From contig CAZAYY010000017.1 of NCBI GenBank assembly GCA_964489525.1, positions 23,286-87,285 on the forward strand: a stretch of 64,000 nt of DNA, given 5' to 3'. A model generated the notes under the pieces. That model made no database searches. It worked only from the letters and a program-made list of their open reading frames with translations, and was not told the origin of the DNA. The position numbers were made by a program, and so were the translations under genes. Below are positions 16,654-24,012 of the stretch, in pieces. How positions within the stretch are numbered: the stretch's first letter is position 1; each line of letters opens with the position of its first letter. This DNA is from CAZAYY01 sp964489525 (lineage in GTDB: Bacteria > Chloroflexota > Anaerolineae > Anaerolineales > JABWBV01).

Positions 16654-17076
16654 TTAAAAATCTTCAATATCCCCGCCACCCATCATGCTGCCAGGGCCAT
16701 CATCCAACCCTGCGCCCAAGTCGGGCATGGCTTCCTCAATTTCTTCGGGCGACTGGCCTTTTTCGAGCCGGCTGACGACTTCGTCAAACTCGGGGCCCAG
16801 GTCTTCCCCGGCCTCGCGGCTCATCTGGCGCATCATTTTGCCCAGGGCTTTGGGGTCTTCTTCCAACCCATCCAGGCCTTCCATCCCATCCATGGCGCTG
16901 AAATCATCCGCAAGCGAATCGGCCGAGCGCGAAAAACGCACCCGGTTCATGAGCTGGGCCAGGTTTTTCCCCTGGCAGTACGGGCACTGCGCTTCGCCCT
17001 GGTCGTACTGGGTGTAGGTTAAGAAGATGCGAAAGCGTTTTTTGCAATCCTGGCAGGCAAATCCGTAGCGCGGCAT
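16654..17076 (-). CDS. FmdB-family zinc-ribbon protein
   Basis: The 140-residue protein starts with the FmdB signature MPRYGFACQDCKKRF, followed by CPYC about 23 residues later, forming one zinc ribbon. The family is regulatory by name (formamidase regulator), but for most members function is unknown. The C-terminal 80 residues are acidic and low in complexity (DDFSAMDGMEGLDGLEEDP-like), and end in a Gly-Met-rich stretch. It is convergent with tmk. It is separated from the divergent hom gene by a G-rich hairpin repeat. Confidence 0.85.
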   Translation of the reverse strand: MPRYGFACQDCKKRFRIFLTYTQYDQGEAQCPYCQGKNLAQLMNRVRFSRSADSLADDFSAMDGMEGLDGLEEDPKALGKMMRQMSREAGEDLGPEFDEVVSRLEKGQSPEEIEEAMPDLGAGLDDGPGSMMGGGDIEDF

Positions 17077-17104
17077 AGCAAGAACTCCATCAAAAAAATC
17101 ATCT

Positions 17105-17152
17105 TCCTTCCCCCCTTCCCGCCGGGAAGGGGGGACAGAGGGGGGATGGGAG
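17105..17152. repeat. G-rich hairpin repeat, copy A1
   Basis: CCCCCCTTCCC (17110-17120), a 3-base loop, GGGAAGGGGGG (17124-17134), then a GGGGGGATGGG tail. Related copies are at 19725-19772 and 22874-22923. All lie between genes. Confidence 0.85.
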
Positions 17153-17191
17153 ATTACCTCTTTTTTTTGCTATTATATCGCGCAGGTTGGG

Positions 17192-17197
17192 TATAAT
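17192..17197 (+). promoter_or_regulatory. -10 element for hom
   Basis: A perfect TATAAT 22 bases before the hom start. No convincing -35 at the usual distance, so the promoter call is tentative. Confidence 0.4.
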
Positions 17198-17219
17198 TTT
17201 GGCCAAAGGAGACTTAACC

Positions 17220-18248
17220 ATGGCGCATTACAAGCTGGCTTTATTGGGTTTTGGCAACGTGGGCCGGGCTTTGGCCCGTTTGCTGCTGCAAAAACGCGCA
17301 GACCTGGAAGAACAATATGACATTACCTTTTCGGTGACGGGCATCGGCACAGGCCGGCATGGCTTTGCGGTCCACCCGCAGGGGTTGGACCTGGAAACCG
17401 CCCTGCAGCGGGTGGAGGCGGGCGAATCGCTGGCCGGGTTGTCGGCGCAGCCGGTGGCGGATGCTTTTGACTTTATCCGGCGCTGCGAGGCCGATGTGCT
17501 GTTTGAAAATACGCCCGTCAACTATACGGATGGCGAACCGGCAGTGGCTCATTTGCAGGCCGCCCTGGAGCTGGGCATGCACGCCGCCACGGCCAACAAG
17601 GGGCCGGTGGTGCATGCCCACCGCCGCCTGACCAACCTGGCAAAAGCCAACGGTGTCAAATTTTATTTTGAGTCCACGGTGATGGATGGTATGCCGGTCT
17701 TTTCGCTGTTTCGCGGGTCGCTGCCAGCAGCCCGGCTGAAGGCTTTCCGCGGGGTGTTTAACTCCACCACCAACCTGATTCTCAGCCGGATGGAGTCTGG
17801 CGAGTCTTTTGACGCTGCGGTGCGCTATGCCCAGGAAATTGGCATTGCCGAAACCGACCCCAGCGGCGATATTGACGGCTGGGACGCGTCCATTAAAGTG
17901 GCTGCTCTGGCCACCGTGTTGATGGACACCCCGCTTAAACCCGCCGAAGTGGACCGCACCGGCATTCGCCATATCACCCCGGAAGATGTCGCGCTCGCCG
18001 CCAGCGCCGGAAAGCGCTACAAGCTGGTTTGTTCGGCCTGGCGCACAGAAGAAGGCATTGCGGCAAAGGTAGCCCCCGAATTGGTGGATGCCAGCTCCCC
18101 GCTGTACGGGGTGACGGGCACCAGTTCAATTGTCCAGTTTGAGACGGATGTGTTGGGGCTGCTGACCGTGTTGGAGAACAACCCTGGCCCGGCGCAAACC
18201 GCCTACGGGCTGCTGGCCGACTTTGTCAACGCCGTGCGGGGTTTCTGA
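17220..18248 (+). CDS. hom: homoserine dehydrogenase
   Basis: Reduces aspartate semialdehyde to homoserine on the path to threonine and methionine. It is 342 residues: an N-terminal Rossmann domain (LLGFGNVGRALARLL), ANKGPVVHAHRRL in the cofactor-binding part, and the catalytic domain with DGMPVFSLFRGSLP, NSTTNLILSRM, EIGIAETDPSGDIDGWDA and an essential lysine in SIKVAALA. No C-terminal ACT domain is present, so allosteric inhibition through ACT is not expected. ATG at 17220 follows AAAGGAG. No other threonine gene is adjacent. Confidence 0.92.
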   Translation: MAHYKLALLGFGNVGRALARLLLQKRADLEEQYDITFSVTGIGTGRHGFAVHPQGLDLETALQRVEAGESLAGLSAQPVADAFDFIRRCEADVLFENTPVNYTDGEPAVAHLQAALELGMHAATANKGPVVHAHRRLTNLAKANGVKFYFESTVMDGMPVFSLFRGSLPAARLKAFRGVFNSTTNLILSRMESGESFDAAVRYAQEIGIAETDPSGDIDGWDASIKVAALATVLMDTPLKPAEVDRTGIRHITPEDVALAASAGKRYKLVCSAWRTEEGIAAKVAPELVDASSPLYGVTGTSSIVQFETDVLGLLTVLENNPGPAQTAYGLLADFVNAVRGF

Positions 18249-18249
18249 A

Positions 18250-19629
18250 TCAGGGAACCCAGCGGGGCGAATGGGCGTTGATGACCAGCCGGATGGGCTG
18301 CTGCGCGCCTTCGGTGGCGAGCAGCCAGATTTCGGGCGGGTCGCTCAGGGTAGATTCGTTAAAGCGGACGAAGGCCAGCCATTGGCTGCTTGGGCTCCAG
18401 GCCAATGATGTGTGGTGGTAGAGCGGGTCGCTCGTCAGGGGGCGGGGGCTGCGCCCATCGGCATCTACCAGCCAAATCTGCGAGCCGCGCGTCCAGCGGG
18501 CATCCAGGTATTTGTGGGCAAAAGCAACGGACAGGCCATTGGGCGCATACACCGGGGCGAGCGCCTGCCGGTCAGCCGACTGCAGGCCGCTGCCAGCGCC
18601 CAGCCCAGATACCGCCGGAGGGATTTTGGCCAGGTCAAACAAAGCCAGGCGGCTGGCCGCGCCGGTGGTGATTTCCCCGGCCAGGAAAGCGGTTCCATCT
18701 GGCGACCAGGTGCCGGGTTCGCCAGTCTGGTTTGGCACAAATTCTCTTTGCCCGGTTTGGGGGTCGAGCAAGGTATAGCCATTCAGGTCCTGGGAATAAA
18801 CCGCCAGCCAACCCGTGTTCGACCAGGCCGGATGGCGTGCGTTCTTAAACAAAACCTGCGGGGGCTCACTGCCCACAATTTGCCAGATTTCAAACGTAGT
18901 GGTGTTTTCAAACGCAAGCCGGCGGGTTTCGCCCGGGGCAGCCACAGGGGCCAGGCAGGCGGCCAGCGGGCAGCGGGTCAGTTCGGTTTCCTCCCCGGTC
19001 AGGCGGTTCAGCTCGATGAGGACGGTTCCGCCATCCGGGTCGGGGGTGGCGTAGTAGATTGCGCTGCCATCCGGGTTTACCGAATAGTCCAGCACCCCAA
19101 GCGCTGCATCCACCAACTGTGCGGTCTGGCCGCTGATCGGGTCCAGGGCGTAAAGCTGGCTCACCTGCCCGGCCTGGGGATAGGCAGGCCAGAGGTAAGC
19201 CAGCATTTGCCCGGCCACATTAAACTGGAAGGAAAGCGGCTGGGCCAGGCGCAGCACAAACCGCGACCGGGCCTGCTGCGAAAGGCTGACCCGGATGGTT
19301 TCCCCGGCAGGCCAGGGTTGTTGGGGGGTGAAGAACAGGGTGGTGCCATCCCAGGTGAGCAGCCCTGGGATGGGGGTCTCTCCGTCCTCGCGGGTGACCG
19401 TTAGGGCTTCTTGCACCGAGCCGGGGTTCATGGTTTTTGTAAATCCAATTTGAATTGGGCTTAACCCGGGCAGGACAACCGACCCGTTCGCCGGGGCTTC
19501 AACCGCAGCGGTGGGGCGTTCGGCTTGCAGCCGCTGAAACACCCAGATTCCCCCTGTGATCAGCAGGAGAATCAGCAGCAGCCAGGTAAGAATCCGGCGG
19601 AAGGGGATTGTACGGGGTAGAATGTCCAT
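18250..19629 (-). CDS. membrane-anchored SbsA-Ig / TolB-like propeller protein
   Basis: The 459-residue protein has an uncleaved signal or anchor at residues 12-32 (ILTWLLLILLLITGGIWVF). An SbsA-type Ig domain follows at about 38-145 (FTKTMNPGSVQEALTV and LFFTPQQPWPAGETIRV are its usual marks). Residues 150-455 form repeated PD40/TolB-like blades (DGSAIYYATPDPDGG, PDGTAFLAGEIT, PNGLSVAFAHKYL, PSSQWLAFVRF). It is probably an extracytoplasmic binding or surface protein; no enzyme motif is seen. It converges with hom, with 1 base between their ends. Confidence 0.8.
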   Translation of the reverse strand: MDILPRTIPFRRILTWLLLILLLITGGIWVFQRLQAERPTAAVEAPANGSVVLPGLSPIQIGFTKTMNPGSVQEALTVTREDGETPIPGLLTWDGTTLFFTPQQPWPAGETIRVSLSQQARSRFVLRLAQPLSFQFNVAGQMLAYLWPAYPQAGQVSQLYALDPISGQTAQLVDAALGVLDYSVNPDGSAIYYATPDPDGGTVLIELNRLTGEETELTRCPLAACLAPVAAPGETRRLAFENTTTFEIWQIVGSEPPQVLFKNARHPAWSNTGWLAVYSQDLNGYTLLDPQTGQREFVPNQTGEPGTWSPDGTAFLAGEITTGAASRLALFDLAKIPPAVSGLGAGSGLQSADRQALAPVYAPNGLSVAFAHKYLDARWTRGSQIWLVDADGRSPRPLTSDPLYHHTSLAWSPSSQWLAFVRFNESTLSDPPEIWLLATEGAQQPIRLVINAHSPRWVP

Positions 19630-19724
19630 TTATGATAGGAATTATATCCCGCCTGTTTTTTTTACAATAGTTTGGTATGATGCAAAGCAAGAAATCGAGT
19701 AACTGGTCAGCCCCACCGCCGTCT

Positions 19725-19772
19725 TCCTTCCCCCCTTCCCAGCGGGATGGGGGGATACAGGGGGGATGGGTG
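19725..19772. repeat. G-rich hairpin repeat, copy A2
   Basis: CCCCCCTTCCC (19730-19740), AGC loop, GGGATGGGGGG (19744-19754), then GATGGGTGA. One arm has a mismatch relative to copies A1 and A3. It lies in the divergent gap between the TolB-like and M14 genes. Confidence 0.85.
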
Positions 19773-19850
19773 AGCAGCTGCGCAATTGGTGTTCTTGAGG
19801 TTGTTAAGGACCTGTGAAAGAATTCGGTCTTGCTGGTTAATTGGAGTTGA

Positions 19851-22841
19851 ATGAACAAACCCGCATTTTATGCACACATCCGAACGCTGCGCACATGGGC
19901 GCTGCTGCTTGGTTGGCTGCTGACCTGGGTTATGCTGGCCGGGCTGTTTAACGGGGCTGTTCCCCAAACAGCTCAGGCGCAGGATGCAGACCCAGGCGGT
20001 GGAACCCCGGCCAGCCTGGATGCCGTGCTGGTGGTGAAGGTGTTTTTTTCCGGGGAAGAGGAACTGCGCACCCTGGCGGCCCGCCTGGATGTTTGGGAAG
20101 TCCGCCGCGATGAAGGCTATATCATCGCCGGAATGCAGCCGCAAGAGTTCAACCTGCTCTCGGCGCAAGGATACCGCCTGGAGCTAGACGAAGCGCAAAC
20201 CGAACTGCTCAACCGCCCATTGGAATACCTGCCCCAGCAGGTTTCTGGCATACCGGGCTTTCCGTGCTACCGCACCGTGGTCGAGACCTTTTCGGGTGCC
20301 CAGGGGCTGGCCAACACCTACCCCACCCTGGCCGAGTGGCTGGACATTGGCAACTCGTGGGAAAAGAACAGCGGCCTGGGGGGCTGGGATATCTGGGTGC
20401 TGCGCCTGACCAACGAAGCCATTGGCGGCGACAAACCGAAGCTGATGATCGTCACCGGCCTGCATGCCCGCGAATACACCCCGCCCGAACTGGCCATGCG
20501 TTTTGCGGAATACCTGCTGAACAACTACGGGGTGGACCCCGATGTGACCTGGATGCTTGACAGCCACGAGGTGCATCTGGTGCTGCATGCCAACCCGGAT
20601 GGCCGGATAAAGGCAGAAACCGGGCTTTTATGGCGAAAAAACACCAACAACAACTTCTGTGCCAACACAGATTCGCGCGGGGTGGATTTAAACCGCAATT
20701 TTTCTTTCCAGTGGGGCTGCTGCGGCGGATCGAGCGGCACCCCTTGCAATTATGAATACCGAGGTCCTTCACCGGCCTCGGAACCGGAAACCCAGGCGAT
20801 CCAGAATTATGTGCGCAGCCTGTTCCCCGACGAGCGCCCCGAAGACCTGTTCACCCCCGCCCCGGCGGATAAGCCGGGTATCTTTCTGGACATTCACAGC
20901 TACGGCAAGCTGATTCTTTGGCCGTGGGGGTTTACCCCTGGGCTGCCGCCCAACAACGCTGCCCTGGTCAACCTGGGCTACCGCTTTGCGTTCTTCAATG
21001 GCTATATCCCGGTTCAGGCCATCCAGCTTTACCCGACCGATGGTGCAACGGACGATTTTGCCTATGGCGATGTGGGCGTTGCGGCCTACACCTTCGAGTT
21101 AGGAACCAACTTCTTTGAGCTGTGCAGCTATTTTGAAGGGACGATTATGCCGCAAAACCGCCCGGCGCTGCTGTATGCCCTGCGGGCGGCGCGCACCCCA
21201 TACCAGGCTCCTTTTGGGCCGGATACGCTGTCCATCACCCTTCCGGCAGGGCGCTTTGTCCAGGCCGGGCAGCCGCTCAGCCTGGCCGCCACAGCCAACG
21301 ACACCCGCTACGCCACAGCCGCTCGCCCGCCGGTGGGGGTAACAGGTGCAGAAGCATATACCGGCGTTCCCCCCTGGAATGGGGGAACCCCCACCGCCCT
21401 GTCGGCGCAGGATGGCGCTTTTGGCGGCAGCATTGAAAACATTCAAGGGTCAGCCAGCACAGCCGGTCTTTCCAGTGGTAAGCATTTGGTTTACCTGCGG
21501 TCGCGCGACGAAAGTTATTGGGGTCCGCCCTACGCCGCTTTTTTCTACATCTATGACCAGTATACGCTGCAGAAAACCGTGAACAAAACGGCAGTTTTGT
21601 TGGGCGATGAATTGGAATATACCCTTACCTTCACCCTGCAGATGGGCGGCAGCCACACCGGCTCCTTTTCTTTCAGTGACCCGCTGCCGCCGGAGACCAG
21701 CCTGGTCCCTGGCTCGGTGCTTCTCAACGGCAGCCCGGCGCCGGAATTGTTCAACTCCGATCAAAACGTGATTGAGGAAGCCCTGCCGCTCACCTTTTCG
21801 GGCAGCACCCAGGTGGTGATCCAGTATAAAGTACTGGTTGCCCAGGCCCTGCCGGATGCGGTCATTACCACCCAGGCGCAGGCCAATGTTGTTCTCAATA
21901 CCTATACCATGCCCACCCTTTCAGCCCAAACCAACACCCCGTTCCTGGCCGACCTGGCTTTTGAAAAACATGTGTCCGACCCGGAGCCCAGTGCCGGGCA
22001 GGTATTCACCTATACCCTGTCGGTGCTGAACCAGGGCGGCTTTACGGCGGAAAGCGTTGAGGTGGTGGACGATTTGCCGGCTGGCCTGGCGCTGGTCAGT
22101 GCCCCGGAGTGCATGGTGGATGCCGGCGTTTTGCGCTGCCCGTTGGGCACCCTGCTGCCCGGGCAATCGGCCTTGCGTGAGGCGGTGGTGACTGGCAGTG
22201 CGGGCTGGTATACCAATACAGCCACGGTGGTTTCAACCCTGGTTGAGCCAGACGAAGCCAACAACACCGCCTCGGTTGCGGTGCATGTGGTGGATGATGA
22301 GGATGGAGACGGAATTCTCGATCATATTGAAAACGGCGCCCCCAACAACGGGGACGCCAACCAGGATGGTATTCCCGATGCACAGCAGCCCAATGTTGCC
22401 TCGCTGCCCGCTGCAAATGGCACCTACCTGACCCTGGAAACCGCCTCCCCGGCTGCATTTAACCACGTGGCGGCTGCGGGCGGGTTGTGGTTCGCTGCCA
22501 ACTCTGCCTTGCTGACCCCTTACGGCATGCTGCAATTTGCACTGCTGCCCGAATTGGCCCTGGAACGCGAGGTGACTCCCACCCTGCAGGTGACCCTTAC
22601 GGTGCACTGCCAGGGCTGCGCTTTCGCGGCGTATTGGTCTCTGCTGGATGACCAGGGCGAGTGGGGTGCTTTGCCGTATGATGGCGGGGTTGGGGCGCTG
22701 CTGGCGGATAACCAGGCCCTGCTTTTCTTGCAAGATGGCGCCCCAGGGGATTGGGACGGAGCCGCCAATGGGCAGGTTCAACACACCGGCGCCCTGGTGA
22801 TTCAGGCCTACAGGATCTGGATGCCCATCATTGGCAGGTAG
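19851..22841 (+). CDS. secreted M14 zinc carboxypeptidase with DUF11 and type-3 repeats
   Basis: Exported protein of 996 residues. Residues 1-44 are a signal peptide ending near AQTAQAQ. The M14 domain covers about 130-450: zinc ligands in HAREYTPPE, the arginine/asparagine site DLNRNF, the third zinc histidine in DIHSYG, and the catalytic glutamate in YTFELGTNFF. All are intact. Two DUF11-type beta domains follow (about 570-700 and 700-810), then calcium-binding-like repeats (DEDGDGILD, DANQDGIPD). The last residues RIWMPIIGR resemble a hydrophobic C-terminal tag common in exported Anaerolineae proteins as I recall them. Likely digests extracellular peptides. Confidence 0.88.
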   Translation: MNKPAFYAHIRTLRTWALLLGWLLTWVMLAGLFNGAVPQTAQAQDADPGGGTPASLDAVLVVKVFFSGEEELRTLAARLDVWEVRRDEGYIIAGMQPQEFNLLSAQGYRLELDEAQTELLNRPLEYLPQQVSGIPGFPCYRTVVETFSGAQGLANTYPTLAEWLDIGNSWEKNSGLGGWDIWVLRLTNEAIGGDKPKLMIVTGLHAREYTPPELAMRFAEYLLNNYGVDPDVTWMLDSHEVHLVLHANPDGRIKAETGLLWRKNTNNNFCANTDSRGVDLNRNFSFQWGCCGGSSGTPCNYEYRGPSPASEPETQAIQNYVRSLFPDERPEDLFTPAPADKPGIFLDIHSYGKLILWPWGFTPGLPPNNAALVNLGYRFAFFNGYIPVQAIQLYPTDGATDDFAYGDVGVAAYTFELGTNFFELCSYFEGTIMPQNRPALLYALRAARTPYQAPFGPDTLSITLPAGRFVQAGQPLSLAATANDTRYATAARPPVGVTGAEAYTGVPPWNGGTPTALSAQDGAFGGSIENIQGSASTAGLSSGKHLVYLRSRDESYWGPPYAAFFYIYDQYTLQKTVNKTAVLLGDELEYTLTFTLQMGGSHTGSFSFSDPLPPETSLVPGSVLLNGSPAPELFNSDQNVIEEALPLTFSGSTQVVIQYKVLVAQALPDAVITTQAQANVVLNTYTMPTLSAQTNTPFLADLAFEKHVSDPEPSAGQVFTYTLSVLNQGGFTAESVEVVDDLPAGLALVSAPECMVDAGVLRCPLGTLLPGQSALREAVVTGSAGWYTNTATVVSTLVEPDEANNTASVAVHVVDDEDGDGILDHIENGAPNNGDANQDGIPDAQQPNVASLPAANGTYLTLETASPAAFNHVAAAGGLWFAANSALLTPYGMLQFALLPELALEREVTPTLQVTLTVHCQGCAFAAYWSLLDDQGEWGALPYDGGVGALLADNQALLFLQDGAPGDWDGAANGQVQHTGALVIQAYRIWMPIIGR

Positions 22842-22873
22842 CGAATGAATTGCAAAACGTTTACGAATTGCTC

Positions 22874-22923
22874 AGCCCCACCCCCCTTCCCAGCGGGAAG
22901 GGGGGACAGCGGGGGGATGGGTG
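22874..22923. repeat. G-rich hairpin repeat, copy A3
   Basis: CCCCCCTTCCC (22881-22891), AGC loop, perfect GGGAAGGGGGG (22895-22905), then a GGGGGGATGGGTGA tail. It follows the M14 gene directly and may act in RNA 3'-end formation, but no T-run follows the stem. Confidence 0.85.
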
Positions 22924-22954
22924 ACTCCCTACTTTTTTTGGAGAAGGTTTTTAT

Positions 22955-24001
22955 ATGTCCATGATTAAAAGTTGGAAATTTTGGTTGGGGCTCGCCATCA
23001 GTGCATTTTTCTTGTGGATTTCGCTGCGCGGCTTGAAACTGCAAGAGGTTTGGGAGGTTTTTAAATCTGCCAATTACTGGTGGCTGCTGCCTGCAGTGGG
23101 GGTCTATTTTATCGGGGTCTGGGTGCGGGCCTGGCGCTGGCATTATTTGCTCTCGCCCATTAAGCCCATCCCGACCCGGGTGATGTTCCCAATTGTGACC
23201 ATTGGCTACATGGGCAACAACATCTTCCCGGCCCGGGCCGGCGAAGTGCTGCGGGCGGTGGTGCTGCGCCGGGATGAAGGGGTTCCGATATCCGCCTCCC
23301 TGGCCACCATCATCGTGGAGCGCATTTTTGATGGCGTGGTCATGCTGGCTTTTGTGTTTCTCAACTTCCCCCGCTTGGCCGGGTTAAGCGGCAGTTCGGG
23401 GTTTGTGGGCAGCATCGAACAGGTTGCCATTTGGGGGGCGGTCATTTTTGCTGCTGCCCTGGGAGGCTTTGTGGCGGCGGCCATGTTCCCGGCTTTCACC
23501 ACCCGGGTGAGCGAATGGTTCATCATCCGGCTGATGCCCAAGCGCCTGCACGCACCGCTGCTTGGGCTTGCCGGGCGCTTTTTAGAGGGCCTGGCTTCGC
23601 TGCGCTCACCCTTTAGCTCGCTCATGGTGTTCTTCACCTCTGTGTTTATCTGGCTGCTTGAAACTGCCAAGTATTGGTTTGTGATGCATGCGTTTTCGTT
23701 CAATGTAAGCTGGTTCATCTTGATGCTGATGAACGGCATCGTCAATCTCGCCACCACCATCCCCTCTGCCCCCGGGTACGTGGGGACTTTTGATGCGCCG
23801 GGCATTGAAGTGCTGGCCGCTGCCGGGGTAGACCGGGCCATGGCCGCCGGCTATACCCTGCTGCTGCATGCCGCGCTCTGGTTTCCCATCACGCTCCTGG
23901 GGGCCTATTACTACCTGTTCAAAGCTGGGATAAAATGGCAAGATGCCCTGGCAGCCGCAGAAAAAAGCCAATCGGAAGCGGAAGGGCAGGCGCCCAAGTA
24001 A
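22955..24001 (+). CDS. lysylphosphatidylglycerol synthase/UPF0104-type membrane protein
   Basis: Polytopic inner-membrane protein of 348 residues with about eight spans. It matches the flippase-like UPF0104 (YbhN/AglD/MprF N-terminal) family: WVRAWRWHYLL, then GYMGNNIFPARAGEVLRA, TIIVERIFDG, and IPSAPGYVGTFDA near the C-terminus. Such proteins move or help synthesise lipid-linked molecules; the MprF-type catalytic domain is absent, so lysyl transfer is not expected. GGAG precedes the ATG at 22955. The GH31 gene begins 11 bases downstream, so the two are probably co-expressed. Confidence 0.88.
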   Translation: MSMIKSWKFWLGLAISAFFLWISLRGLKLQEVWEVFKSANYWWLLPAVGVYFIGVWVRAWRWHYLLSPIKPIPTRVMFPIVTIGYMGNNIFPARAGEVLRAVVLRRDEGVPISASLATIIVERIFDGVVMLAFVFLNFPRLAGLSGSSGFVGSIEQVAIWGAVIFAAALGGFVAAAMFPAFTTRVSEWFIIRLMPKRLHAPLLGLAGRFLEGLASLRSPFSSLMVFFTSVFIWLLETAKYWFVMHAFSFNVSWFILMLMNGIVNLATTIPSAPGYVGTFDAPGIEVLAAAGVDRAMAAGYTLLLHAALWFPITLLGAYYYLFKAGIKWQDALAAAEKSQSEAEGQAPK

Positions 24002-24012
24002 GGAAAATATCC

